From: Sphingomonas sp. LR60
Lineage (GTDB): Bacteria > Pseudomonadota > Alphaproteobacteria > Sphingomonadales > Sphingomonadaceae
Assembly (NCBI RefSeq): GCF_036855935.1
Contig: NZ_JASPFK010000001.1
Span: 779,501-843,500, forward strand
Direction: 5' to 3'
Length of the DNA: 64,000 bases
Shown: positions 51,558 to 61,541 of the stretch, piece by piece
Numbering within the stretch: the first letter of the stretch is position 1
Layout: each line of letters starts with the position of its first letter
Notes under the pieces: model-generated
The model's input: only the letters and a program-made list of their open reading frames with translations
What the model was told of the DNA's origin: nothing
The model's database searches: none
Made by a program: the position numbers and the translations under genes

Positions 51558-52283
51558 ATGCGTTATGTGATCGCCGCCATGCTCGCGGGCGTGGCGGCAC
51601 TGCCCGCTGCGGCGCAGGTACAGGCCGGTGTCGAACTCGCCACCGACGAGCGCCGCCGTGGGATCAGCTGGAGCGAGGGCAAGGCCGCGCCGTCCGCCTA
51701 TGCGCGCATCGACCTGCCCGCCGGTTTCGACCTCGGCGCGCGCGTGCTCGCCACGCGCGGCGATGCGCGCCACGACGGCGCGGACGGCGTGATCGAGCCG
51801 ACGCTCGGCTATTCGCGCGACCTCGCCGGCTTGCGCCTCGACGCCTTCGCGACCGGCCATCTCTTCACCGACGCGCGCGGGTCGATGAATTACGGCGAGC
51901 TGGGCGCGGGGCTCAACTATTCGCTCGGCCCGGCACAGGCCGGGGTCGAGGCGCGCTATGCCCCGTCGCAGAGCGCGATCGGCGGCGACAATCTCTATCT
52001 CGGCGTGCGCGGTCGCATCGGCATCCCCGCAACGCCGTGGACGGTGACCGCCAGCGCCGGGCGCTCGTCAGGCAGTGTCGACGACCCGATCCGCGCGGCG
52101 CGCCTGCGGCCGGGCGGGACCTATCACGACTGGTCGTTGGGGGTGCAGCATATTACCGGGCCGCTCACGGTGGCGCTGGAATATACCGGCACCGACATCC
52201 GCAACGAGCCGGACCCCTCGCGCTTCGCGGTGCGCGACCATGCCGGCGACCGGCTGGCGGCGCGGATCTCGCTAGGGATATAG
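51558..52283 (+). CDS. TorF-like outer-membrane beta-barrel protein
   Basis: A 241-aa protein with a clear signal peptide (RYVIAAMLAGVAALPAAAQ) and an amphipathic beta-barrel body. The beginning VQAGVELATDERRRGISWSE and end VALEYTGTDIRNEP...DRLAARISLGI resemble the TorF family of putative porins (Gcw_chp type). No substrate is known. It begins seven bases after the preceding gene. Confidence 0.75.
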   Translation: MRYVIAAMLAGVAALPAAAQVQAGVELATDERRRGISWSEGKAAPSAYARIDLPAGFDLGARVLATRGDARHDGADGVIEPTLGYSRDLAGLRLDAFATGHLFTDARGSMNYGELGAGLNYSLGPAQAGVEARYAPSQSAIGGDNLYLGVRGRIGIPATPWTVTASAGRSSGSVDDPIRAARLRPGGTYHDWSLGVQHITGPLTVALEYTGTDIRNEPDPSRFAVRDHAGDRLAARISLGI

Positions 52284-52292
52284 CGCCTCACC

Positions 52293-52385
52293 GTCATTCC
52301 CGCGAAGGCGGGAATCCAGAACCTTGGACCTCGCGCCTGTCTCGTCGGACCTGCGCGTATGGATTCCCGCCTTCGCGGGAATGAC
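52293..52385. repeat. Dispersed inverted-repeat element (CGCGAAGGCGGG type)
   Basis: The perfect outer arms GTCATTCCCGCGAAGGCGGG and CCCGCCTTCGCGGGAATGAC flank about 50 bp. It is the cleanest copy of the family also seen at 974-1065 and 57412-57500. Confidence 0.8.
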
Positions 52386-52480
52386 GAGGTAACCACGGCA
52401 ACGACCTCGCCAAAACCCCTTGAGCCCCGTCTGACGTTGACGTAAACGGCAGCCAGCAATTCCTACCGAGAGGGTTACCG

Positions 52481-53617
52481 ATGACCGACGTCGTTATCGC
52501 GGGCTATGCCCGGTCGCCGTTCCATTTGGCGGGCAAGGGCGCGCTGGCGCGGGTCCGTCCCGACGATCTCGCGGCGCAGACGATCCGCGGCCTGATCGAG
52601 AAGACCGGCGTCGACGCGGCGCTGATCGAGGACATCGTGCTCGGCTGCGCCTTCCCGGAGGGCGAGCAGGGGCTGAACGTCGCCCGCATGATCGGCCTTC
52701 TCGCCGATCTGCCGCTGTCGGTCGGCGGGATGACCGTCAACCGCTTCTGCGGATCGTCGATGAGCGCGATCCACATCGCGATGGGCCAGATCGCGGTCGG
52801 CGCGGGCGAGGCCTATATCTGCGCCGGCCTGGAGTCGATGAGCCGCGTCCCGATGGGCGGCTACAACCCGCTGCCCAACCCTGAATTGGCCGCCAAGAGC
52901 GCGGGGGCCTACATGGGCATGGGCCAGACCGCCGAGAACGTCGCGCAAAAGTACCAGATCACCCGCACCGAGCAGGAAGCGTTCGCGGTGAAGAGCCAGC
53001 AGAAGGCTGCCGCCGCGCGTGAGGACGGCCGCCTGTCCGACGAGATCGTCGCGATCAAGACCAAGGCCGGTGCGGTCGATCAGGACGGTACGCTGCGCCC
53101 CGACACCACCGCCGAAGCGCTCGCCGGGCTCAAGCCAGCCTTTTCGCAGGACGGCTCGGTGACCGCCGGCACCTCCTCGCCGCTGACCGACGGCGCCAGC
53201 GCGGTGCTCGTCACGTCGGAGGATTTCGCGAAGAAGCACAACCTCCCGATCCTTGCGAAGATCAAGGCGATCAGCGTGTCGGGCTGCGATCCCGAGACGA
53301 TGGGGCTCGGCCCGATCGGCGCGTCGAAGAAGGCGCTGGAGCGCGCCGGCATCTCGCCGGCCGACCTCGATATCGTCGAGATCAACGAGGCGTTCGCGAG
53401 CCAGGCGATCGCCTGCATCCGCGACCTCGGCCTGAAGGAAGAGACGATCAACCTCGACGGCGGCGCGATCGCGATCGGCCACCCGCTCGGCGCGACCGGT
53501 GCGCGGATCGTCGGCAAGGCGGCGGCGCTGCTGGCGCGCGAGGGCAAGCGCTACGCACTCGCCACGCAGTGCATCGGCGGCGGGCAGGGCATCGCCACCG
53601 TGCTGGAGCGCGTGTGA
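52481..53617 (+). CDS. fadA: Acetyl-CoA C-acyltransferase (3-ketoacyl-CoA thiolase)
   Basis: A 378-aa thiolase for the last step of beta-oxidation. The nucleophile Cys is in VNRFCGSSMSAI near residue 90; the second His is in GGAIAIGHPLGATGARI and the second Cys in ATQCIGGGQG near the C-terminus. NEAFA, the usual thiolase motif, is present. ATGA coupling to the next gene (HAD/ECH) shows a fadAB-like operon. The gene name is by role; the sequence alone cannot exclude an acetyl-CoA acetyltransferase. Confidence 0.93.
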   Translation: MTDVVIAGYARSPFHLAGKGALARVRPDDLAAQTIRGLIEKTGVDAALIEDIVLGCAFPEGEQGLNVARMIGLLADLPLSVGGMTVNRFCGSSMSAIHIAMGQIAVGAGEAYICAGLESMSRVPMGGYNPLPNPELAAKSAGAYMGMGQTAENVAQKYQITRTEQEAFAVKSQQKAAAAREDGRLSDEIVAIKTKAGAVDQDGTLRPDTTAEALAGLKPAFSQDGSVTAGTSSPLTDGASAVLVTSEDFAKKHNLPILAKIKAISVSGCDPETMGLGPIGASKKALERAGISPADLDIVEINEAFASQAIACIRDLGLKEETINLDGGAIAIGHPLGATGARIVGKAAALLAREGKRYALATQCIGGGQGIATVLERV

Positions 53618-55944
53618 TGGGCGAGCCGATCAAAAAGGTCTGCGTCATCGGCGCAGGCGTGATGGGCGCGGGCATCGCCGCGCAGGTCGCCAATGCCGGC
53701 GTGCCGGTGCTGCTGCTCGACATACCAGCGAAGGCCGGTGACGATCGCGACGCGGTCGCCAAGGGCGCGGTCGCGAAGATGCTCAAGACCGAGCCTGCGC
53801 CCTTCATGTCGACGGCGGCGGCGAAGCTGGTCGAGACCGGCAACATCGACGATCATCTGGCGCGCGTCGCCGAATGCGACTGGATCGTCGAGGCGATCGT
53901 CGAGCGGCTCGATATCAAGCAATCGCTCTACGCCAAGCTCGAGCAGTTGAAGCGTCCCGGTACCGCGGTGTCGTCGAACACCTCGACGATCCCGCTAGAG
54001 CGACTGGTTGAGGGGCGCAGCGAGCAGTTCCGCCGCGACTTCCTCATCACGCACTTCTTCAACCCGCCGCGCTATATGCGGCTGGTCGAGATCGTCCGCG
54101 GCACCGACACCGACGCGGGCACCGCCGGCAAGGTCGAGGACTTTGTCGACCGTTTCATGGGCAAGCGCATCGTCCGCGCCAAGGACACACCGGGCTTCAT
54201 CGCCAACCGCATCGGCACATACTGGCTGGCGATCGCGGTCAATGCCGCGATCGATCAGGGGCTGACGGTCGAGGAAGCCGACCAGATCGGCGGACGACCG
54301 ATGGGCGTGCCGAAGACCGGGATATTCGCGCTGATCGACCTCGTCGGCGTTGACCTGATGCCGCTGCTGGCCAAAAGCCTGTCGGACACGTTGCCGGCGG
54401 GCGATCCTTACTTCGCGACCGTCCGCCCGCTGCCGCTGGTGGACAGGATGATTGCGGAGGGCTTCACTGGCCGCAAGGGCAAGGGCGGCTTCTACCGGCT
54501 CGACAAGGGTGCGGATGGCAAGCGCACCAAGCTGGCGATCGATCTCACCTCGGGCGAGTATCGCGCCGAGGCCAAGCCGGAGGCGCTCCCCGCCGCGGCC
54601 GAGAAGGATCTCGCCGCGCTCGTCACTGTCCCCGGCAAGGTCGGCGATTATGCGTGGACGATCCTCGGCAACGTGCTGAGCTATGCCGCGATGCTGGTCG
54701 GCGAGGCCGCCGATGATGTCGTCGCGATCGATGATGCGATGAAGCTCGGCTACAATTGGAAGTTCGGCCCGTTCGAACTGATCGACCGGCTCGGGCCGGG
54801 CACGCTCGCCGAGCGGCTGCGTGCCGAGGGCCGCGCCGTGCCCGCGATCCTGGAAACCGCCGGCGACCGGCCGTTCTACCGGGTCGAAGGCGGGGTGCGG
54901 CAGTATCTCGGCAGCGAGGGCGGCTATCACGACGTCCCGCGCGCCGAGGGCGTGATGCTGCTCGAAGACATCAAGCGTCGCTCGCAGCCGGTGGCGAAAA
55001 GCGCCTCCGCCGCGCTGTGGGATATCGGCGACAGCGTGCTGTGCCTCGAATTTACCGCCAAGATGAACGCGCTCGACGGTGAGGTCGCCAGCCTGATCCA
55101 GCAGGCGATCCCGCTGGTGCAGGAGCGTTTCAAGGCGCTGGTGATCTACAACGAGGGCAGCAATTTCTCGGCCGGCGCCAACCTCGGGCTCGCGTTGTTC
55201 GCGGTGAAGGCCGGGGCATGGGGCGAGATCGAGAAACTGATCGTCGGCGGACAGCAGGCGTTCAAGGCACTGAAATACGCCCCCTTCCCGGTGGTCAGCG
55301 CGCCCGCCGGCATGGCGCTGGGCGGCGGGTGCGAGGTGCTGCTCCACTCGGACGCGGTGCAGGCCCATGCCGAGAGCTATATCGGACTGGTCGAGGCCGG
55401 TGTCGGCCTGGTGCCCGGCTGGGGCGGGCATGGCGAGTTGCTCGACCGGCTGGCCAAATCGAGGGGGATGCCGCGCGGGCCGATGCCGGCGGTGATGAAG
55501 GCGTTCGAGCTGATCTCGACCGCGCAGGTGTCGCGCTCGGCGGCGCAGGCCAAGGAAATGGCATTCCTGCGCCCCTCCGACGGCATCACCATGAACCGTG
55601 ACCGGCTGCTCGCCGACGCCAAGGCGAAGGCGCTGGCGCTGGTCGACGGCTACACGCCGCCCGAGCCGCCCACCTTCCGTCTGCCGGGCGAAAGCGGGCG
55701 CACCGGGCTGGCCGGCGCGGTCGCCGACTTCCGCCGGAAGGGCGTCGCAACCGCTTACGACGAGGTCGTCGCGGAGCGGCTCGCCAACGTGCTGACCGGC
55801 GGCGAGGCCGATCTCGTCGACACCGTCACCGAGCAGCAATTGCTCGATCTCGAACGCGCCGCCTTCATGGAAAGCGCGCATGACGAACGCACCCATGCGC
55901 GCGTCGAGAGCATGTTGATGACCGGTAAACCGTTGCGCAATTGA
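53617..55944 (+). CDS. Bifunctional 3-hydroxyacyl-CoA dehydrogenase / enoyl-CoA hydratase
   Basis: A 775-aa fatty-oxidation protein. The NAD-binding 3-hydroxyacyl-CoA dehydrogenase comes first (KVCVIGAGVMGAGIAAQVAN, FLITHFFNPPRYMRLVEIV), followed by a second HAD C-domain. The enoyl-CoA hydratase/isomerase fold is C-terminal (FSAGANLGLALF, PAGMALGGGCEVLLHSDAVQ). This is the reverse of the order in E. coli FadB but is known in alphaproteobacterial proteins. It starts on the fadA stop codon (GTGATG) and precedes a FadL-type transporter. Confidence 0.92.
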   Translation: MGEPIKKVCVIGAGVMGAGIAAQVANAGVPVLLLDIPAKAGDDRDAVAKGAVAKMLKTEPAPFMSTAAAKLVETGNIDDHLARVAECDWIVEAIVERLDIKQSLYAKLEQLKRPGTAVSSNTSTIPLERLVEGRSEQFRRDFLITHFFNPPRYMRLVEIVRGTDTDAGTAGKVEDFVDRFMGKRIVRAKDTPGFIANRIGTYWLAIAVNAAIDQGLTVEEADQIGGRPMGVPKTGIFALIDLVGVDLMPLLAKSLSDTLPAGDPYFATVRPLPLVDRMIAEGFTGRKGKGGFYRLDKGADGKRTKLAIDLTSGEYRAEAKPEALPAAAEKDLAALVTVPGKVGDYAWTILGNVLSYAAMLVGEAADDVVAIDDAMKLGYNWKFGPFELIDRLGPGTLAERLRAEGRAVPAILETAGDRPFYRVEGGVRQYLGSEGGYHDVPRAEGVMLLEDIKRRSQPVAKSASAALWDIGDSVLCLEFTAKMNALDGEVASLIQQAIPLVQERFKALVIYNEGSNFSAGANLGLALFAVKAGAWGEIEKLIVGGQQAFKALKYAPFPVVSAPAGMALGGGCEVLLHSDAVQAHAESYIGLVEAGVGLVPGWGGHGELLDRLAKSRGMPRGPMPAVMKAFELISTAQVSRSAAQAKEMAFLRPSDGITMNRDRLLADAKAKALALVDGYTPPEPPTFRLPGESGRTGLAGAVADFRRKGVATAYDEVVAERLANVLTGGEADLVDTVTEQQLLDLERAAFMESAHDERTHARVESMLMTGKPLRN

Positions 55945-56051
55945 CGCATCGCTTCCCCGTTGGCCCGGACGAGGAAGCGAGTTCATCCTGCGTTCAACGA
56001 AATGGGACGCAGGCACACCGGGCCCAGACACAAAAAGACATGAGGATCGCC

Positions 56052-57353
56052 ATGAATACCCGTCACCGCATCATCGCCTCACTGGCCGTGCTTGCCGCAT
56101 CGTCGGCGCTGGCCGGCGCCGCGCACGCGCAGGCTTTCTACCTTCAGGAGCAGGCGGCACGCGGTGCGGGTCGTGCCTTCTCGGGCGAGACCGCCGACAC
56201 CGGTGCCGCCTCCTTGTGGTGGAACCCTGCGGCGATCGCCGGGATCGAGCGCGCGGAGGCGACGGTCAGCGCCTCGGTGATCCTCCCCAAGGGTGACGTG
56301 GTCGACAATGGCACCGTGATCCAGCGTCCGGGCGGCACCTTCGCGCCGGTCGGCGGTTCGTCGACGTCGCGTGATCCGATCAACAAGGGCGTGCTGCCCT
56401 CGGGCGCAGTGGCGGTGCCGCTCGGCGACCGGCTCGCGGTCGGTCTTGCGGTGACCTCGCCGTACAGCTTCACGACCGACTACAGCAGCGACAGCTGGGC
56501 ACGCTACAGCGCCGACCGCACCTATCTGCGCACCTTCGACATCCAGCCATCGGTCGCGGTGGCGGTCACCGACTGGCTGCGCGTCGGCGGCGCTGCCAAT
56601 GTCGAGCACGTCGACGCCAGCCTCGGCAATGCTTTGCCGAACCTTTCGGCGACCCTTCCGGACGGCAATCAGACGCTGAAGGGCGACGGCTGGGATCTGG
56701 GCTGGAGCGCGGGCTTCCAGATGCACAACGACTGGGCGACGGTCGGCGTCAGCTACAAGTCGGCGATCAAGCACACGCTTAAGGGCGACCTGACCGTCAG
56801 CGGGCTGCTCGGACCGCTCGCCGGGCAGAACCGCGTCCTCAACGGCGTCGAGGCGAGCTTCTATACGCCCGCGCAGATCATGGTCGGCGGCCGCTTCCGC
56901 GCCACCGACCGGCTGACGCTCAACGCACAGACGATCCGCTCGACCTGGGAGAAGTTTGACGCGATCCGGCTCGGCGCGCCGCTCAATGCCGCGCTGCCCG
57001 AAAACTATCGCAGCATCTGGAGCTATGCGGCGGGCGTCGATTATGCGGTATCGCCGCGCCTGACGGTGCGTGGCGGTGCGCAGCGCACGCTGACCCCGAC
57101 CAGCGACGGCGAGCGTGACGCGCGCGTCCCCGATGCGAACCGCTGGAATTACGCGCTCGGCGCGTCGTTCGACGTAACGCCGCACTTCTCGCTCGACGCC
57201 GCGGCCAATTACGTCGACTTCGCCGATGCGACGATCGATCGGACCACGGCGGCCTATGCCGGCACTGCGGTGCAGACCCCGGTCCTCATCAACGGCCGCC
57301 TGGAAGACGCCCGCGCAATCGTCCTGTCGCTCGGCGGCCGCGTCCGCTTCTGA
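56052..57353 (+). CDS. FadL-family outer-membrane fatty-acid transporter (OmpP1)
   Basis: A 433-aa outer-membrane barrel: signal peptide (IIASLAVLAASSALAGAAHA), then the FadL hallmark AFYLQEQAARGAGRAFSGE with DTGAASLWWNPAAIAG. The barrel ends in VLSLGGRVRF with the terminal Phe. It would take up long-chain fatty acids or other hydrophobic compounds for the thiolase and HAD/ECH enzymes encoded just upstream. The ATG at 56052 has GAGG upstream; an ATG at 56040 is possible. Confidence 0.92.
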   Translation: MNTRHRIIASLAVLAASSALAGAAHAQAFYLQEQAARGAGRAFSGETADTGAASLWWNPAAIAGIERAEATVSASVILPKGDVVDNGTVIQRPGGTFAPVGGSSTSRDPINKGVLPSGAVAVPLGDRLAVGLAVTSPYSFTTDYSSDSWARYSADRTYLRTFDIQPSVAVAVTDWLRVGGAANVEHVDASLGNALPNLSATLPDGNQTLKGDGWDLGWSAGFQMHNDWATVGVSYKSAIKHTLKGDLTVSGLLGPLAGQNRVLNGVEASFYTPAQIMVGGRFRATDRLTLNAQTIRSTWEKFDAIRLGAPLNAALPENYRSIWSYAAGVDYAVSPRLTVRGGAQRTLTPTSDGERDARVPDANRWNYALGASFDVTPHFSLDAAANYVDFADATIDRTTAAYAGTAVQTPVLINGRLEDARAIVLSLGGRVRF

Positions 57354-57411
57354 GGATCACGAAGGGGAGGGGACCCGCTTCCCTCCCCAACACGTCATTA
57401 CCCCCATCTCC

Positions 57412-57500
57412 GTCATTCCCGCGAAGGCGGGAATCCAGAACCTCTGACGACGCGGCTCCTGCAAATACCTGCGCGTCGGCATCCCCTCCGCCGGAATGAC
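57412..57500. repeat. Dispersed inverted-repeat element (CGCGAAGGCGGG type), one decayed arm
   Basis: The left arm GTCATTCCCGCGAAGGCGGG is intact, while the right arm (TCCGCCGGAATGAC) is shortened. It lies between convergent fadL-like and mfd genes. The rest of the 277-bp gap holds nothing recognisable. Confidence 0.65.
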
Positions 57501-57630
57501 GACGGACAGACAGGACCGGCTGTCCTACACCGTCCAACAACCGCTATCCTGAAAGCCCCCGCGCACAGGCCAGCCGCGCCGCACGCGCTTCAACCCGCCG
57601 TCCGCACAACCTTCGCAAACATCCGCGCGC

Positions 57631-60600
57631 TCACGCCTCGGCCATCTCCCGCACCAGCTCGCCCGCGCGCTCCAACCGGGCGAACGGATCGTCGATCCGC
57701 TCCCTCAACAGGAACCGCCGTTCCTTCTGCTCCAGCCCGAACGCCGCTGCGTCGATCGCCGTGCCGTTGTGCGGCTCCAGCGCCACCGCCGCCGGGCCGG
57801 CGCTCACCTTGGCGATCCCCGCCGCGCGCGAATCGACCCGCAGCCGCGCCGTCGTCAGCAACGTCCGTGCCTCCTCCGGCAAAGCGCCGAACCGGTCCTC
57901 CAGTTCGTCCTCCAGCGCGTCGAGCGCCGCCGCCTCGGTGATCCGCGCCAGCCGGGCGTAGAGCGTCACCCGCAGTTCCTCGTCCGGGATCCACGTCTCG
58001 GGCAGGCGCCCCTCGATCCCGAGGTGCAGTTCGGGCGTCCAGCGCTCGACCTCCTCGCCGCGCGCACGGCGTAGCGCGCCTTCGAGCAACTGCTGGTAAA
58101 GATCGATCCCGATCAGCTTCATATGCCCGGCCTGCGTCTCGCCGAGCAGGTCGCCCGCCCCGCGCATGTCGAGGTCGCGCGCGCTGATCGCGAAGCCGGC
58201 CCCGAGCCGATCAAACGCCTCCAGCGTGCGCAACCGCTTGAGCGTGCGCGGTGCGATCTCATGCTCGGGATCGGTGAACAGCAACACCTGCCCGCGCCGG
58301 CTGCCCCGCCCGACGCGACCGCGTAGCTGGTGCAGCTGCGACAGCCCGAACCGGTCGGCATGCGCGATCACCATCGTATTGGCGCGCGGTACGTCGAGCC
58401 CGGCCTCGATGATGTTGGTGGCGAGCAGCACGTCGCCCTCCCCACGCCCGAACCGCACCATCGCCGCATCGAGGTCGTCCGCAGGCAATTTGCCATGCGC
58501 TTCGATCACCTCCAGATTCGGCACCAACTTGCCGAGTTGTTCGGCGAGCGGCGCCATGTCGGCAATCCGAGGCACCACCACGAAGCTCTGCCCGCCGCGG
58601 CTCTTCTCGCGCAGCAAAGCGGCGCGCAACGTCTCGGGGTTGAAGCTACCCACCGCGGTGCGGATCGGCTGGCGGCGCGCCGGCGGCGTGGCGATGATCG
58701 ACAGTTGCTGCAGGCCGACCAAAGCCGATTGCAGCGTGCGCGGGATCGGCGTCGCCGACAGCGTCAACACGTGACCTGCTGAAAGCGCCCGCAATTTGTC
58801 CTTGTCCGCCGCGCCGAAACGCTGTTCCTCGTCGATGACGACCAGTGCCAGGTCCTTGTAGGTCACGCCCTTGCCCGCGACCGCCCCCGTGCCGACGACG
58901 ATCTGGATCGAGCCATCGGCCAGCCCGGCCTTCACACGCTTCTTCTCGGCGGCGCTCGACAGCCGCGACAGCCCGGCGACGTCGATGCCGCTTCCTTCGA
59001 AGCGCGCGGTGAAGGTGTCGAGATGCTGGCGCGCGAGAACGGTGGTCGGCGCGGCGATCGCGACCTGCTTGCCAGCCAGCGCGGCGAGCGCGGCGGCACG
59101 CAACGCCACCTCGGTCTTGCCATAGCCGACATCGCCGATCACCAGTCGGTCCATCGGGCGTCCGGCGGCAAGGTCGGCGCGCACCGCGGTGATCGCCTTG
59201 GCCTGATCGGCCGTCTCGGTGAAGGCGAAGCCCGCCGCGAACCGTTCGTAGGCGGCAGGGTCGGGGGCGAGCACCGGCGCGTCGCGTGCGGCGCGTGCCT
59301 CGGCGAGCGCGGTCAAATCGCGCGCGCTCTGTGCGATGGCGGCGTCGATCTCACCGCGGCGTTTCTGCCAGCTCGATCCGTCGAGCCGGTCGAGCGTCAC
59401 CGCGTCCGCTTCCGCACCATAGCGCCAGATGCGATCCGCCTCGCCCACCGGGACCAGCCGCACGCCATCCTGCGCATAGGTCAGCTTGATCGCATCGCCG
59501 CCATCGTCGGGCAGTTGCTCCAGCCCGGCGACGACGCCGATGCCATGATCCTCATGGACGACGACATCGCCGATGCGGATCTCGCCGACGTCGAGCAGCG
59601 CGGTGTCCGTCGGTGCCCCGGAGCGTTGCTCGCGTTCCGCGCGGCTGCCGAGCAGGTCGGCAGCCGCGATCGCGAGCACCCCCTCGCGCCGGAAGCCGCG
59701 ATCGGCGGCCCACTCGAGCGTCAGCAACGCTCCACGCTTGGCCTTCGCCACCTTGGCCCAGCTATCGACTGTGGCAGGCTCTTCGCCGAGCGCCTTGGCA
59801 ACCCGCGCGCGCAGGAACCGCAGATCCCGCGCGCTGCCGAGCAGCACGACCCGGTCGCCCGCCTCGCGCGCTTCCTTCGCCAATTTGGCGAAAGCGCGCA
59901 GCGGCGCCTTGTGTTCGGCAAAGCGCGGCGGCGGCTCGCCTTCGCGGGCAAGCGTCTGACGGTCGCGTGCGTCGAGTGCCTTCTGCCATGCCGCTTCGTC
60001 GATCACGTCACGCGCGGCACGTTTCGGCGCGCGGCGGGTGGCGTCGGCGACGAGCGTCAGGAACCGGCGGCGACGGTCGTCGGCAGCTTCGTCGACGATC
60101 ACGATCGCGCCGGGCAGATGATCGAGCAAGGTGGTGCAGTCGTCGCCGGGCGCGGGTTCGGCCACCCGGCCGAGTTCACGTTCCGCGACATCGTCGATCG
60201 AGCGCTGGTCGGCGGGATCGTAGCAGCGCAGCGCGACCACCTTGCCGTCCGCAACCTCGACACGCAGCGGAAGTGCGGCATCGGCCGGAAAGACATCCAG
60301 CACCTGGCCGCGCAGTGCGACCTCGCCGGGTTCGTCGACGCGTTCGTCGCTGATATAGCCCAGCTCTTCGAGTTCGGCGAACAGCGCGGCAAGGTCGAGC
60401 GGCGCGCCATGCCTGATGGTCGGCGGCACCGAGTCGTACGCAGACGGCGTAGGATAGGCGCGCGCCAGCGCCTCACCCGTGGTCACGAGCGCGATCCGCG
60501 ACGGGCGCTTTTCCGCACCAAGCCGGCGTGCGCGGCGCAATGCTGAGACGCGCTGGCCGACATTTGCAGGGGAAGGGGCGCATCCTCGCCGGGCAGCGCG

Positions 60601-60782
60601 TCGCTTCCTGGGCAGAACAGCACCGCCGCGGTCGGCATCGCAGCTTCCAGCGCCAGCGCCACCGCGGCGGCGCGGACATCGTCGGCCAGCGCTACGATGA
60701 GGTCCTGCGTCGCCAGCATTTCGGCAAGCATCGCAGCCTGTTCGGCGACGGAAAGCGGGGCGGCCGGATCGACGGCGGGCAT
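57631..60782 (-). pseudogene. mfd: Transcription-repair coupling factor Mfd, frame broken near the N-terminus
   Basis: Mfd removes RNA polymerase stalled at lesions and recruits UvrA. The body (57631-60540) is complete: UvrB-like N-part, RNAP-binding region (IGDVVVHEDHGIGVV), helicase motifs LVIGDVGYGKTEVAL, VIDEEQRFG, TLSATPIPRTL and GRGEGDVLLATNIIEAGLDV, then the TRCF domain. The first 70 residues are in another frame (MPAVDPAAPLSVAEQAAMLA through PGSDALPGEDAP). One extra base in the G runs at 60569-60578 joins them as PANVGQRVSALRRARRLG. The repaired protein is about 1050 aa, a little short of E. coli's 1148. Confidence 0.94.
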
Positions 60783-60914
60783 CAGCGGAAAGCGTCCATA
60801 GGCCACACGAACGGGCCGCAACCCCCGCCGTTCCGGGTGATCCGCTTGCTTCAGATCAGCGGTGGATCGACGCGGGTCAGCGCTGGTTCAGCCAGCATGT
60901 GTCAGGAGCGTGCC

Positions 60915-61313
60915 ATGAAGAAACTGATCGCCGCCGCGGCGCTGGTCGCCGCCATAGCCGCCCCCGCCCAGGCCAAGCAGTCGAGCCCCGATCAAGACCT
61001 CGCCGAACTGCTGAAGGGGAGGGTGGCGGAGGCGCCGGTGCGCTGCATTCCGGTCAGTCCGACCGATCTCAGCTCGGTACAGATCATCTCGGGGCGTGCA
61101 CTCGTGTGGCGGATCGGCTCGCGCATCTACGTCAACGTGCCGCGCGCGCGCGCCGAGACGCTGGACGACGACGACATTCTGATCACTGAGCCGTTTGGCA
61201 GCCAATTGTGCCGCAACGATCAGGTGCGCCCGCTCAATCGCATGTCACGCATTCCCAAGGCGTCGCTGCTGCTCGGCAACTTCACGCCTTATGTGCGCAG
61301 CGCCACCAAATAG
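60915..61313 (+). CDS. Uncharacterised exported protein
   Basis: A 132-aa protein with a clean signal peptide (MKKLIAAAALVAAIAAPAQA). The mature part has two cysteines (VRCIPVSP and QLCRNDQV) and an Arg/Asp-rich middle. I recognise no family, although proteins with this CIPVSP...LCRND layout occur in sphingomonads as I remember. AGGAGCG lies before the ATG. It is divergent from mfd with about 130 bp between. Confidence 0.72.
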   Translation: MKKLIAAAALVAAIAAPAQAKQSSPDQDLAELLKGRVAEAPVRCIPVSPTDLSSVQIISGRALVWRIGSRIYVNVPRARAETLDDDDILITEPFGSQLCRNDQVRPLNRMSRIPKASLLLGNFTPYVRSATK

Positions 61314-61331
61314 GCGCTGCGCCGATGCGGC

Positions 61332-61427
61332 TCAGGCAGCGCGACGAGTGTCGGTGTCGTTCGCGGCGATGGCGCGCGCGCGGGTCTGGTTGCGATATTG
61401 GGCGATCAGATAGACGAGGTAGAGCAT
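61332..61427 (-). CDS. Possible 31-residue membrane peptide
   Basis: A short frame reading MLYLVYLIAQYRNQTRARAI and ending in TRRAA: one short hydrophobic helix followed by a basic tail. An extension to 61520 exists. Support is weak: there is no recognised family and no clear ribosome site. It is listed because the shape is that of many real small membrane proteins. Nothing else is seen in 61314-61541. Confidence 0.25.
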   Translation of the reverse strand: MLYLVYLIAQYRNQTRARAIAANDTDTRRAA

Positions 61428-61541
61428 CAGGGCCTCACGAAATTGCTTTGCTGCGGCGCAGCGTGTGCCGTTGATCTGGTGAAGGAAGCGTGTTGCAGCA
61501 ATTGCAACCTGCGCGATCATGGGTGCGTGAAGCGCAACTGC

